Positions 24,630 to 37,097 of a stretch of 64,000 bases of DNA are shown here, piece after piece (the first letter of the stretch is position 1; each line of letters opens with the position of its first letter). The notes under the pieces were generated by a model that saw nothing but the letters and a program-made list of their open reading frames with translations, made no database searches and was not told the DNA's origin. Source of the DNA: Cycas panzhihuaensis (Eukaryota; Cycadophyta). The position numbers and the translations under genes are program-made. Where the stretch lies: NCBI GenBank assembly GCA_023213395.1, contig CM041465.1:33673741-33737740 (forward strand), in the 5' to 3' direction.

Positions 24630-25250
24630 TCTAGAGGCCTGTCAGGTCAAAAGAAGCTCCTAGATTAGACTTGACTTTAACTATAGTCTTACCAAAGTTA
24701 ATGTTGATGATTGAATCATTCACATACAGCACACAAGCAACTATTGAAGTCCCTCTTCCTTTCACATATAAATTTGAGTTTAGTTTAGAAATCTCAAAAC
24801 CTTTAACTTTTAACTTGGCATCCATCTTCTCATACCAAGCATAGGGTGTTTGTTTCAAGCCATAGATTAACATCTTTAACTAGCAAATAAGATGCTCTTA
24901 GCTTTCCTTAATGAATCCTAGAGGCTACAACATGTAAATCTCCTCCTTTAGATCTCTATTAAGGGATGTAGACTTGACATCCATCTAGTGTAACTCTTAA
25001 CCATAAGCAACTACTAAGGAAATAATCAATTAGACTGATATTATCTTGGAGACTAGTGCAAATGTCTCCTCATTGTCAATTCCTTCTTTTTGCTTGAATA
25101 CTTAAGCGATAAGTCTGGCCTTATATTTGTCCACCTCTCCATCATAGTGGAACTTCATCTTATAGACCCACTTGCATCCAATAAGGTTCTTTATTAGAGG
25201 GAGTGGAACCAAATCCCACATATCATTCTTTATTAGAGAACCATACTCAT
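24630..25250 (-). pseudogene. Copia1 reverse transcriptase
   Basis: The open part 24631-24873 includes LIYGLKQTPYAWYEKMDAKL (family: VYGLKQAPRAWY). The active-site block reads VLYVNDSI, so the second residue of the YVDD box is Asn instead of Asp (plus coordinates about 24711-24738). Upstream blocks are visible in broken frames. The copy cannot polymerise. Confidence 0.85.
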
Positions 25251-25999
25251 CCTCCATCATAGCTCTCTAATGTGGATCTTCTTTTATCTCATCAAACAAA
25301 TCAGGATCACTAGAGTTATTGGTGTTGACCAACATAGTTTAATTAGTATGTTGATATTTTGTTCTGCTATCATTAGTTAGGGTTTACATTACCATATTGG
25401 AATATTTAATAGTCTTCCTTACCTATAACGATATAGAAAGACGCATTACTGGAGGTACTTCTTCTCATGGTGGCTCCCTACTATTACATATCCCACTTGA
25501 TCCTACTTCCTCATGAATTCCAACAACTGGCTCATCATCCTCTTTGCTTGATGAATTTATGAATGGGAGTAGGTGGGAATAAAAATGCTCTTTTGATGAT
25601 CTTTCAACATGATACATTGATGACTCATCACATTTTACATCCCAACTAACCACAATCTCCTTCCCTTGTGGATCTCATAGTGTCTAAGCTTTATTCTGAT
25701 CATAATATCCCATGAATATATACTTCTGACTCTTCTAATCTAACTTCTTGCAGATATCATCTGGGATGTAGGTGTACATAATATACCTAAAGGTTCTTAA
25801 ATGGCTAATAACAGGCTTCCAACTGGTCCATTTTTCTTTAGGGGTTAAGCTTTGAACTACTTGAGTGGGTACCTAGTTTAGAATATAAATAGTAATCGCC
25901 ATAGCCTCTGCCTAAAACATCAGTGGTGGGTTTTTAGCATGCACCTTACACCTCACCATCTCCATCATGGTATGATTCTTTATACTATGATCATAATAG

Positions 26000-26460
26000 A
26001 ACTAATTAAATGCATGGTTGTTATATTCCTTGCTATTATCACTTCTTAATGACTTAATCTTTTTGTCACTTTTATTTTCCACCATCACTTTTCAGTCATA
26101 AAAGTGATCAAATACATTTGACTTGTTTTTGAGAAAGTAAACCCTGGCCTTCTTGATATAATCATCTGCAAACACAAGGATATAATAATCTCTTAATATA
26201 GAAGGGTTTGGGAGAGGACCCATTATATATGAATGTACAAGCCCCAACTTCTTCTTAGCTCTCCAGGCATTATTCCAAGTAAAAGGGTAGCAGTGATGCT
26301 TGCCATACATACGCCCTTCACAAATACTGTCTAAGCAGGAAACTGATGGCAATACTTCCACCATCTTCAACCTCTTTAGTAGTGCAATTCTCTTATATTT
26401 AAGGTGTCTTAGGTGATTATGCCAAAGTTTACTCATGTTATTAGTGTTGGTAGCAAAGGC
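26000..26460 (-). pseudogene. Copia1 integrase, N-terminal part and core start
   Basis: The open segment 26092-26436 begins MSKLWHNHLRHLKYKRIALL, the pre-integrase LWH-RLGH block. It then passes a degenerate C--C region (CEGRMYGKHH). It ends with YILVFADDYIKKARVYFLKN, the integrase FIDDYSR block with the first catalytic Asp. The second half of the core (25.7-26.0 kb) is scrambled by stops and frameshifts. Confidence 0.85.
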
Positions 26461-26999
26461 ATAAGACTTCTTTTAAGATTAAAATTTCTTAAATACCCAG
26501 AAGTTGTCCCTAATATTTTCACTAGTAATAATTGAGAAGTTCTACTTCAAATCCTTAATCAGGAATTTATTATTGTAAAGCTCCACCTTCATGGCTTATT
26601 TACAGATTTCCCCAGGTTAATAGAAGGTTCAACTGCATCTTGAGCACATGTTATACCTTGGTAAACTTACCACTTACAATGGATACTTTGTCGATTCCTT
26701 TCACTAGTAAAATATGAGTATCTCCAAGGATAATTTTTGCACCACTTCAATTTTCATTCATCATATCAAAGTTATGATTCTAGTAGGAGATATGCTTTTG
26801 TGCTTTATAATGAAGCACCCAATAATCTCTCTAATCTGACTCAACTGATAAGGTCTGTGCTCTAATGTAATGAGTAGAAATGCTCTTCCCTTTATTATCT
26901 TGGCTTACTTTATGCTTGCCATGTCTTTTGAACCAATAGTTCTTCTCTTAGTGACCATCCTTCTTATAGTAATTACATTTTCTATTGAACTTCTTCTTA

Positions 27000-27690
27000 T
27001 CTTGTAAACTTTCTCCTTAACTCTCTGTGATCTTCTCCTCCTTAGTGGCCTCCTTCCTTTGAGTCTTCATGGCTAGGGCCTAACTTGATTTAGAACCTCC
27101 AAACATACTATGATGTTTAAGCTTAATATCCTCTGCTAGAATTAGGTTTTTTAGTCCATCAAACATTTCTACCTCCATCACCTCATCTCTACCATAAATG
27201 GTTTGAAAAGTGGCAAACACAACTGCCAGCTTTGATATGATTATTATGAATAGAAAGGTATCATCGATCAAGTTTTGCTTCAATTCTTCTAACTTGTTTT
27301 TCAAGTTCATGATCTTATTTAGGTAGGAGCTAATCTTGTTCTCATATTCCACACACGAATTTAGTAACTCCAACATCAGGACAAGACATCTACTTGTCTT
27401 CTTCTTCTCAAAGGTCTCACATAGTTTTATCCATATTTTATCTGGTTCATCTAGATTGTGAACCAAATCTCTCTGGTCTGGCATCAATGATAGTTTTAAC
27501 AGTCCCACATCCATAAATTTCTTCTCTTTGAGATGAACACGCTCTTTATGGTCTAGTGGAATCACGCCCACCTTAGTCTTAGTGATACCCTAATGTTTTC
27601 TCACTATCAAAATAAGCTCCATATTAGCCTTCCACCCACTAAAATTATCACCATTGAAGATAACCTTAGGTATAAGACACTCCATCTTGA
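27000..27690 (-). pseudogene. Copia1 gag
   Basis: It starts with a VIFNGDNFSGWKANMELIL segment near 27.65 kb, the copia gag N-terminus. The open part 27080-27571 contains a UBN2-like core with IWIKLCETFEKK, followed by a helical segment (ISSYLNKIMNLKNKLEEL). A zinc knuckle near 26.95 kb reads CNYYKKDGH, with the second cysteine of CNYC changed to Tyr. A stop near 27.6 kb and others follow. Confidence 0.85.
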
Positions 27691-27699
27691 GAAAAAAGC

Positions 27700-29185
27700 T
27701 TTAATATGTGATAAACAACATCAAAATAATTATCTTCTAGAAAAAAATATACCCTTGTATCCTCCTCTAGCTCAAGGGCACACTCTGAAGGGCACCAAAC
27801 ACTGACTATATAAGTTTTAAGTGAATTATCGATTGTTCTCCCTCATAAATAGCTAATAAAATCCCTTAAATGACCTCAAAAGTGTCAAAAAAATGGCCCT
27901 TAAGGCACTTAAACAATGCTCCAAGAACTGAGGATAACACCACAAGGATGAATTGCATGGTGTCCAAGTCATAACCATAAAAAAACTCCTTGATCTATGC
28001 TCAAATGGCTTAAGAAGTCCTCAAATATAATACACTATAACATAATATGATTTTTCAATGGTCTAAGGGCCTTTTATAAAGTTTAATTATAAAGAGAATA
28101 TACTAGAGGATATATTCTAATAATTGTGACTTTCTATGAATAATTCTACCTTATCACTTAACCCACATGCTTTATTTCTTTATTATATTATCTCAATAAT
28201 ATTATTAAGGTCTCAACTTAGTGAAATATCATAAAAAAAGTAATACATAAAGGCACACTATATGATTCTAAGAGACGCAGCTACTGTAACTCAAATTTGG
28301 CCTGTGCACTACATATGGATTGACACTCTAAACCATAAACCTACACTTATTATACGACTAGTATATGGATAGATCTAAGCCTAGACACTTCATACAAGAG
28401 CCTAGCCATGTGGATAAAAGCTGTAATAGTACATATAGGGATTACATCCTTCAAGTTGCTAACAAAGAAAGCTATGGGTATAAACATCTTTAGTACAACT
28501 AGTAAATAGTCTGTACAAGGCCCAACCACCTCTTAAACACATCCAACCAATACTAAAACTTGCCCAGACACCTCTTAACATGTAGATGTAGGCTATGTTT
28601 ATGCATATAACTGAAATAAGGGGTCCTTTCTCTCATATAAGGAAACTAAGCTTCAAAATTTTAGCAATTGATACTTTGTACTACTATATACTTAGTCTAA
28701 TCTCAGTATAGAGGGATAAAAACATTCCAAATAGGCTTTAATCTCTCTCTTATATAGACTATTTGTAGGTAATACTAAAAAAAGCTTCCTCCTTTTTTAA
28801 TTTTATAGTGTCTTAGATGAATAAATAACCAACTTACATGTATACATGGATGGTTATCTTTATAGCCATTGAATCACCATTAGTACATGCTTTGCAAGCT
28901 TGAATCAACCTTATAGATCATCAACCCACTTTAGATGGCCCCCAATGAGCCAAGTCACATCACAACCATGGCCTTCATACCTAATTATTGACTCCAATAG
29001 ATCCTTATGCTCTATTGAATAGTGATTTTCACTTCTTCAACTACCATTGATTTGATGTGCCTGCTTCTACACATTGCTAGAGATGATGGAGCCTTAGGAA
29101 AAGTCTTGGGTTTGATGGCTTCACCTAGCAACTGATAATCTCATTGCTCTTCTTAATGTTAGGCTTCAATTGTGTAGGACCCTAT
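27700..29185 (-). other. Copia1 leader, non-coding
   Basis: About 1.5 kb separates the primer site from the first gag similarity. I see no domain in it. It may be a long untranslated leader or contain an unrecognised insertion. Confidence 0.5.
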
Positions 29186-29198
29186 GGCTTTGATACCA
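29186..29198 (-). other. Copia1 primer binding site
   Basis: The minus strand reads TGGTATCAAAGCC, 12 of 13 bases identical to the initiator tRNA-Met primer site TGGTATCAGAGCC. Confidence 0.9.
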
Positions 29199-29552
29199 TA
29201 TTTGGGAATATGAAATCATATAGGTATATTCTCATCCATAAAATCTTTAACCATACATAGTAAGCAAACAAAAATACACACAAAATATAGATGCACAATA
29301 CATAAGATTTACGTGGGAAAACCCTTTCGAGAAAAAACCCACCACAAAAGATCCTTCTAAATCACATTTATTATTCCATAATGATTTGATACATTGAATA
29401 CACAAGGGATTAAGGCATTTATACTCTTTCAAGAGGTGTCATCCGATTAGGGTTGTGACCCTTTGAATAACTCGCACCTTTTCGCTTAATCACCTTAGTT
29501 AAACCACATTAACATTAACTTAGTGGCTTAACAAACAACTGCCATGTTAACA
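29199..29552 (-). repeat. Copia1 5' LTR
   Basis: On the minus strand it starts TGTTAACATGGCAG and ends CCCAAATA, directly followed by the primer site. In about 120 bp compared by hand with the 3' LTR I count roughly 24 differences, of which about 22 are transitions. Confidence 0.95.
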
Positions 29553-29557
29553 AGGTC

Positions 29558-30639
29558 ACTCTTTGAATCTAAGGATTGAGAATTTCATACAACCGTATGG
29601 GCAGTCTATATAGTATAGAGATAAGAAAATTGACCATCTTAGATTTGGCTTAAAATTTATAGGTATACTTGCCTCTGTATACTAATCATCTTTCTCTAAA
29701 AAATTGAAGGTAAATTCTACATGGATTTGATAAAATAGGGAAAAAACCCTAACTACTTAAGTTTTGCTTCATTCATAGATTTCTCTTTATATGGACTGAT
29801 ATTAGACTTGAATTTGGTATCGAATAAAAGCTCTTGAGGAGATTTTTCCAATAATATATGACTTGACTAGGTTAAATTAGTATTTATAAAGAATCAAGCA
29901 AAAAAAACATTAAATCTTAGCTACCAGTCTACACTTTGAGGAATAATATTTTTTCATCCAAATATTAGATAAAAAAATGAAGAGCAGATTAAGATTCCTC
30001 ATGCAAAATTCTTTCTTTTAACACTAGTTTCATCAAATTCTGAGGAGGTCAATTTTTTTAGCTATTGGGGGTAGTCCATACAGTAGGACATATGGTTATG
30101 TGCAATAGTACCATATAGTTGTAGACTCTAAATAGATCTCTTCTAGGGAAGTAAAATTTTTTATCTAGTTTTAGCCTTCATCTATTTAAAATTTTCTAAG
30201 GTTTTACTTCTTATTATTAATCTTAATTTCTCATACTTTTATTAGTCATCCATGGATAGATAGCTCAACTTGGTAGTTACCTATTCCTTTCCTTAAAATT
30301 TTTATTCTTGGGGTCTATAAATATCACATTGGATCTATCATTATTAGCTAATCATGATTAGAATATACATTAATGTGTGAAGTAAGGAGATACATAAGGA
30401 TCAAATACCTAGGCCTCATACAAAAGTCACTCATGGATTTGAGCCTCCATATACCATGAGGTATATAGGAGGACCCTATAAGACTCTTATCCACTTCCTA
30501 TAATAGGTTAACTATTAACCATTGATGTCTTGTAATGGAGTGGTTAACGATTAGTACCATGAAGCTACTTGGCATGAATCTCATCTTGAGATTTATCGTT
30601 AGGCCTATACAACCAAGTAATCACTTATATAGGTTAATA
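29558..30639. other. no recognisable feature; possible LTR-Y element leader
   Basis: This is the sequence that continues LTR-Y and its primer site after the Copia1 insertion. No domain is visible until the gag start at 30.66 kb, which is consistent with leader of a plus-strand copia element. Confidence 0.4.
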
Positions 30640-30935
30640 GAAGTCAATTTATACCTTACCATGGCTTCCTCACTTTATATCTCAAATTTTAAGAAACTCA
30701 CTAGAGATAATTATGAATCATGGAAGACTAAGATTTACTCCATCCTAATTGCCCAAGGAGGATGGGACCAAACTAAAGCTTTTGAAGTCAAACCAACAAA
30801 TGCAATTGAGAAGAAACTATATCTAGAATAAAAATGTCTTGATCTTGCTATAATTACCCTTTTAATTTTAGATATCCTTTTTCCTCACATATCGAGAACC
30901 ACAACTCCTCATGAAGTATGGACAATTATATTAGC
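30640..30935 (+). pseudogene. copia gag N-terminal fragment (plus)
   Basis: The segment from 30661 reads MASSLYISNFKKLTRDNYES followed by WKTKIYSILIAQGGW, the classic N-terminus of copia gag. After a stop, TPHEVWTII near 30.91 kb fits the next block. Similarity ends where Copia2 (minus) begins. It may be the gag of the element whose LTR is at 23098-23298. Confidence 0.75.
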
Positions 30936-30944
30936 CTAACTAGT

Positions 30945-31900
30945 TCATTACTCATCCCTTAGTTTTGAAGTCTGAATTAGGTTTATACAACAAACCATAT
31001 TTGCTAGTCGTCTTAAGGTATCTCAACACTCGTATCGCTGTCTGCCAATGATTCTGCTTAGGATTTGTCATGTAACGAGCAAGAATACTGACAAAGTGTA
31101 TAATATCTAGCCTTGTATTGGTAGTGTAGATGAGACTATCTACAAGTTTCATATAGAGTGTTGCGTCTGCCTCCCTAGTGTCACCTTCAGCTGAGAGTTT
31201 AGTGTTAGGGTCTATAGGTAACATCACTGGTCGAGCATCTTCTAACTAAAACTTGGTTAGAAGATCCTTAATGTATTTTTCTTGGGAGAGGAAAAATTTT
31301 CCATTCTTTTATGTTACTTCAATTTCCAAGTAATATTTCATTAAACCAAGGTTAGACAATTTGAACGTTTTTCCATGGTCCTTTTTCAGCTGGTTTATTG
31401 CTTGTTCACTATTACCCATTACTAGCATGTCATCCATAAAGATTATGAGATAAGTAACTTTATCCTTATGGTGCTTGATGAACAACATTGCATCAATATC
31501 TTGATAGTCACAAACCTCGTATCCAAGTTGCCTCATCTTTTCAGACAACTTAGCAAACTAAGCACGGGGGGCTTGTTTAAGGCCATACAAGGACTTTCTG
31601 AGCCTGAAAACCTTATGCTCTTGACCTTCGATCTTATATCCTTCTAGCTGAGCTATGTAAATTTCTTCTTCAAGATCTCCATTGAGAAATACAGTCTTAA
31701 TATTGAGTTAGTGGATTTTCCAACTCTATTGAGTGGCCAAGGCCATAAGAATTCTAATTGTAGGCCACTTGGTTGTAGGTGCAAAGGCTTCCATGTAGTT
31801 GATGCCTTCCCTTTGTGTAAATCCTTTAGCTATCAACCTCGCTTTGTGTTTTTCAAGGGTGCCATCTGATTTATATTTATTTTTGAACACTCATTTATTT
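30945..31900 (-). pseudogene. Copia2 reverse transcriptase
   Basis: Blocks in order: AFAPTTKWPTIRILMAL, TVFLNGDLEEEIYI, RKSLYGLKQAPRA, then the active site YLIIFMDDMLVMG (FMDD with both Asp, about 31415-31450), KTFKLSNLGLMKYYLEIEV, and the C-terminal YMKLVDSLIYTTNTRLDII with HWQTAIRVLRYLKTTSKYGL. It ends abruptly near 30.95 kb. A few stops, including one for Trp after QAPRA, inactivate it. Confidence 0.9.
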
Positions 31901-32159
31901 GAACTACCTTTCTGCCAAGTGGTAGATCAACAAGCTCCTATGTACCATTCTTGATAAGAGATTGATACTCTTCATTCATGGTATTTCTCCAAGTTGTATG
32001 CTTTACAGCTTCTTGGTATGTTAAGGGCTCTTCATTAAGAGTAAGGTGCAGTTCTGCTAGTTTAAGCTCATTATATAATGATTCCTACATCCTTGCTCTA
32101 TGGGCACTTCGAGTACTAGTTTTGCCCACCTCATCTGGTCGTATGTCCTTATTGAGTTA

Positions 32160-32500
32160 GCGGGCTTCTCAAGATCCTTGAGTTGGGAATGAAGTTCTCA
32201 TTTCCTCAACTTCTTGGTTCTCATCTTATTTATTAAAATGATTATTTTTTAAGGAGGATGTTGATACACTTGAGGAAGATTGTCCTTCTACCAATGTTTT
32301 GCCTTTGTCAAATGAAGGTGGAGAGGATGGTTCTTCTATAATGGCTTTGCCTTTGTCAACTCTACTATCTTCAAAAGATGGTGCTGGATGTGTACTCATT
32401 GGTTCAGAGTCACAACTTGTATCCTCCAAGGCTCTATTGTCAGCTTCCAATATTTGGAGTAATTTATGTCTACCCCCCCTCTATAAATTTTAGAATCTGA
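32160..32500 (-). pseudogene. Copia2 linker between integrase and RT
   Basis: A Ser/Pro-rich low-complexity segment (32226-32450) contains two related units, VDKGKAIIEEPSS and FDKGKTLVEGQSS. Such variable acidic linkers are normal between copia integrase and RT. Confidence 0.7.
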
Positions 32501-32539
32501 ACATCATACTTGATAACATTGTTGTAGCGGCGTGAGGGT

Positions 32540-33460
32540 ACTATGGAGTCTAATTTAAGTAACTAATCCTCTGTCTCTGCAAAAATAACATCTCTGGTAA
32601 TGATGATTTTTCATTGTAAAAGTATGAAGACCTTATACCCTTTCTTATCCATAGGGTATCCAACAAAGATGCCTTTAAGTGCCCTTGGCTAGAGTTTATT
32701 TCGATCTGCATCTAGAATGTGGGCATAGCATGCAGAACCAAAAAATTTAAAGTAGTGAATAATGGGGGCTTGTCCTGACCACTTTTCATTAGGTGATTAT
32801 ACTTCCTTTGATGGGCTAACAACATTGATACAATAAACAACTGTCCAGATTACTTCAGCCCATAGATAGGCAGGTACATTTTTATATATTAACATAGCAC
32901 GAGCCATGTTCATGATTGTCCTGTTCATATGCTCGGCAACTCCATTTTGCTATGGGGTACCTACTACTGTTGTTTGATGCTTGATGGCATTGTCTCGAAG
33001 GTAGCTTTCAAACTTATATGAGGTATATTCGCCACCATTATCAGTTCGAAGATATTTGAGTTGATAACCTAACTCTTTTTCAGTGAGGGCTTTGAATTCC
33101 TTGAATATACATAATGCTTCATCTTTCTTATGTAGAAAAGCTACACATAGTTTTTTAGTGTAATAATCAATGAACGAGATGTAATATAGCTTACCCTTTA
33201 GTGAAGAAATAGGCATTAGCCTGCACAAATTAGAGTGTACTAATTGTAATGGATGGTTCAGTTTCCACTAACTTTTGGGAAAGGGTTGTTGATGAGATTT
33301 GGCAATGATATAAGCTTCACATTTAAAGGGCTTAGAGGAAAACTTTGGAAGGTTTAGAAGAGTGTTAGAAAGATCTCTAAGTCTATTAATGTGGACATGG
33401 CCCATGCGAGCATGCCAAAGAGCTTCTGGTGACAACGTTGGATGGGTTAAGATGGAATTA
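32540..33460 (-). pseudogene. Copia2 integrase
   Basis: The pre-integrase block reads LWHARMGHVHINRL. The core has YYISFIDYYTKKLCVAFLHK (first Asp), YLRTDNGGEYTS (second Asp) and NGVAEHMNR (final Glu, preceded by a stop at the Gln of PQQ). It continues with YLWAEVIWTVVYCIN and FKFFGSACYAH. All three catalytic acids remain, but stops interrupt the frame. Confidence 0.9.
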
Positions 33461-33499
33461 AATGCAAATTCTTTATTGGCATAAGGGCTTTGGGCATAA

Positions 33500-33960
33500 T
33501 GGGCTTCAGAAGATGGAGAGCCATTCAGTCAAAAGAGTTTGCCAGAGAGATGTCCAGTCAAAACCACCTGATTAGTTAGAGGGTGAATGACTTTGAGAGT
33601 CTAGTCATTTGCAGTTATACTCAGATCAAATCCACGAGAAACAAGTGTGGATAAAGAGAGTAGGTTTTGTTTGAGATTGGGCATGTATAAGACATCAAGT
33701 AATGTAAAATCTTCTAAGCCTGGGAGTTTCAGGTGAATGTTACCAATTCCTTCAACAGGTTGTTATGATTTATTAGCCATGTGAACAACTCCATGAACAT
33801 TTGAGTCAAATGTTTGATATAGACTGCGATTGCATGTCATATGTTGAGTTTCTCCTGTGTCCATAATCCACTGTCCATCAATTGAAGCCACACTATTGGC
33901 AATTCCAATAGGGCTTGGCATTGGTGAAGGGAATTCACAAGTGATATATCCACACCGAGC
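33500..33960 (-). pseudogene. Copia2 protease
   Basis: The active-site block is QWIMDTGETQHMT, the copia W--DSGA--HMT motif with the catalytic Asp kept. The end of the domain shows VLYMPNLKQNLLSLSTL. The region leads without a gap into the pre-integrase block. Confidence 0.85.
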
Positions 33961-33964
33961 TTCG

Positions 33965-35111
33965 AATTATCTCTTTGGTTGGTCAATGACATTTGATGTT
34001 GAAGATCCCTCAATTCTTTGAATGTGTGCTTTTACAAAACTTGTACCACTAAAGGATTCTTCGCAAGTTTCTTCAACATTGTGAGCTCCATGTTTTGGTT
34101 GGAGCTTGGCCAACTTATAAGTGGCAGTTCTACAATCTTTTGTTAACTGTCCTTTATGGTTATACCGATCACACATAATAGTTTGATTACTAGTCCCTGA
34201 AGAAGTACTGGTTTGGCCTGACTGTCTTGCTCTTTATTGAGGTGGCCCTTAGCCTTGAAATAATCGAAGTTATGATTGAGGGTTTGATTGACCTTGTGGA
34301 TGATTTCCTATATTCCTTCCTCTTCCTCTTACTTGGTTATTTCCTTTGCCACGAGAGGGACCTTGATTTTTTGTATAGCAAACTTCTTCTTCTATCTTAA
34401 GGGCTACATTTGGAAGAGAGTCAAAGGCTACAAAGTTTATATCAAAGGTCTTGTTAAATTCTATGAACTTCTCGATAATTACTTCGAAGTTGAGTGTCTT
34501 TAATGTTCCACTAGATTGAAGACTTCCAAGCAAGTTCTTATAATCAGGGACATGTAAATATGATTAGATCAAAAATACCCAAGTGATGCATTGGGTCTTA
34601 AAGTCTTTATTAATTGCATATTTGATTGGTCGAAGGGGATTTATTGTCTCATGAGCTTATCCCTTCTGCATTTTTAATTTGTTCATTTTTAAAACAAGAT
34701 GAACAAATTCTAAATCTAACTTTGTATCAAAGTTATTTATGAGAACTTATAGGACCTTCCAGGCTGTATCATGTTCCTCTTCGTTTATTAAGTTATGCAA
34801 CGGGTGATCAATGACCAACATAATTCTTGCACGAATCTTTTCATCATCTATCTCCCATTATAGTTTGGCTACAACATCTGTAGGAGTTATTGGGGCAGAT
34901 CCACCAGAAGCAACTGTTGTAGCTGTTGCTAGTATGCTGGGTGTAGGCTACAAGTGGACTCTCCAAAGGCCTTCATACTTTGCAGTATTTTTGATTCTAG
35001 TGTACCATATATCCCAATTTTCTTTGCCTTTCAGTATGCAGTTAACATTTTGCTTGAATTGAGATGACATGGTGATAACAAAGAAGTAGAAGAGATGATA
35101 GAAGTATGTGC
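33965..35111 (-). pseudogene. Copia2 gag
   Basis: The start is MSSQFKQNVNCILKGKENWD with the gag block NWDIWYTRIKNTAKYEGLW. The central part has TAWKVL and a stretch ending in a basic Gly/Arg/Gln-rich region (RGKGNNQVRGRGRNIG). The zinc knuckle near 34.17 kb reads CDRYNHKGQLTKDC, with Arg-Tyr in place of the second Cys region and Gln in place of the His-preceding Gly-His. Stops break it into several pieces. Confidence 0.85.
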
Positions 35112-35202
35112 CACTGACACGTGTGGCTAGTATACTTGGTGTAGCAGGGATGTAGAAATGATTGTTATGATGAGAAGCAAGTAATGATTGAATATTTTTC
35201 AA

Positions 35203-37082
35203 TAATTATAAAAAATAAATATAAGTAATGATGTAAGAATGAGGCCTAATGTAGAGCTGGCAAAGAGTGGTAATGTTTCATGCCACTAACCTCTCATTTA
35301 TGTCCAAATGTAGGTGAGGTTTTGATGCCTACGGCTTCTAGTATATGATTATGGCCTTCACCCATGATACCTACACCTATACTTGGTGATGAAATCCAAG
35401 TCACAGTGGAGCCCAAGTACTCCCAATCCTCACTTAGTTCACCAATAAGCAGCTATATACCTCCTCCGAAGAGTAAAACGGTACTGCATATCCCACTACT
35501 ATGACGGATATTGGACTAGGTTAGTTTTAATCTTATATTAAGGTTTCAGTTTTTTGGGGTGGTTATCAGGATTATCCCTGATTGGAGGCCATAGGTATGG
35601 CTAACTAGTCCCTCCACCATTACTTCGGTTAAGACCAGACCTAGTATGAAACTTACACCTCCCTTAGGGCCTTTACTTCGGCTAACCTTGGTCTATTTCA
35701 ACCAAGGCGAGTGTGCGTATAAGTCAAGAACTGGTGGTATAGATCGTACGGATGAGATTCCTTTTAGGAATAATGTAAGATGTTTCCGTATAATTGAAAA
35801 TTGAAATGGAAAGTTGCCAAATGTGCTCGCTTACTTTTTATGCTTACTTTGTTGTTGGTGTTGCTTTTGTGATGTTTGGTTGTTGTTGCTGCTTTTGTGA
35901 TGATTTATTATTGTTACTTCTTTTCTGATGATTTATTATTATTGCTTCTTTTGTGATACTTTATGCTACGTGTGCAAATAGAAAAAGCATGCTAGATTTA
36001 GCAGGGGAACTAGATGTTGCTTCCGATCCAAGGCTTCCCTTGCTTTAGTATAATGTTTCCAAACATGATTTTAGAAGTTTTGATACAAAAGCCATAATGG
36101 GTTAAAAAGCAAATCAACTTGCCACTAAAATAATGATTTCTTAAAATCAATATGCATGCTATTTTTCCCTATTTTATGATTTTTTCACAAAATTTATAAA
36201 TAATGATAAATAAACATAATTTTTTAAAAATTATAAATATGAAGGCCTAAATGATGAAATCTGAATTTATGATAGAAGGAAAAAGTGCTCAGAATATCAT
36301 TTCTGATAGGGTTATAAGTCATATTTCTGAAAAGGTACAAAATTTTTTCTGCCCGAAAAAGCACCAAAGCAAAATCCTTTCAGATCAACTGTCTTAGAAT
36401 CTAAACTTCAATATGTTAAAAGTTATTTTTTAACACATACATTAACTTTACCTTCTACACCATCTTTAAAATCTACCAAAAAATTACCCGAAATGCCCTT
36501 GCAATGTCCTTTGTGGGGTTAAGGACGCAAAATCAGCAACTGTGAGAAAACTGCATAGATCTCACTAACCAATGGATGAAATTTGATGAGATTTATCTTA
36601 AACGGATCCTAAGACATAAATATACCAGATCCTTTAATAAAAATTTCATATTTTTAGCTTATCATTAAATGATTTCATTGGGAAAAGTGTTTTAAATCAC
36701 TTATCTATAAATTTTACCCTTTTGTCATAGTCAAAACTCACTGTTGTAGGCTGAATATGAAGTTTCTCTAGAAGAAAAAACTGATCCTCTAGTCAAGGTG
36801 ACCTTTCATGCCAAATTTTATCAAATTCTGAGATGGTCAAAGTTTTTATGAAAATTTGGGCCTTTAATGCTTCTGGATTCGGTGGTGAGCGACTTCAAAA
36901 CTTGTATTCTTCACCTATAAATTTCTTCACATATAGAGAAAGCATCAACATATAAAATACTATAATTTTAAGCTCTCATGATGTTAAAAAATAATGAATG
37001 CACTCTCAATACTTCACATTGAAGTTGAAGGAGAGTCAAAATGACTCAATGCAAGTGGAATGGAGTGAATAGATCCCCTTAT
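35203..37082 (-). other. possible Copia2 leader, non-coding
   Basis: No domain is visible. The part 35330-35800 is less AT-rich, with repeated CTTCGG words (acttcggttaagacc, acttcggctaacc). From 36.0 kb on it is AT-rich. It is either an unusually long leader or holds an unrecognised inserted sequence. Confidence 0.4.
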
Positions 37083-37095
37083 GGCTCTGATACCA
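37083..37095 (-). other. primer binding site next to LTR-X copy 2
   Basis: The minus strand reads TGGTATCAGAGCC, a perfect initiator tRNA-Met type primer site. It is two bases from the CA end of LTR-X. Confidence 0.9.
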
Positions 37096-37097
37096 CA

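Larger units (their letters stand above)
23322..29552 (-). mobile_element. Copia1: complete but dead Ty1-copia element with 5-bp target duplication
   Basis: LTRs of 353 and 354 bp bound a 6231-bp element. AGGTC stands at both outer edges (23317-23321 and 29553-29557), a perfect target duplication. On the minus strand follow 5' LTR, primer site, a 1.5-kb leader, gag, a faint protease region, integrase, RT, RNase H, polypurine tract and 3' LTR. All coding parts hold many stops. It sits just after the primer site of LTR-Y, that is, inside another copia-type element of opposite orientation. Confidence 0.95.
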
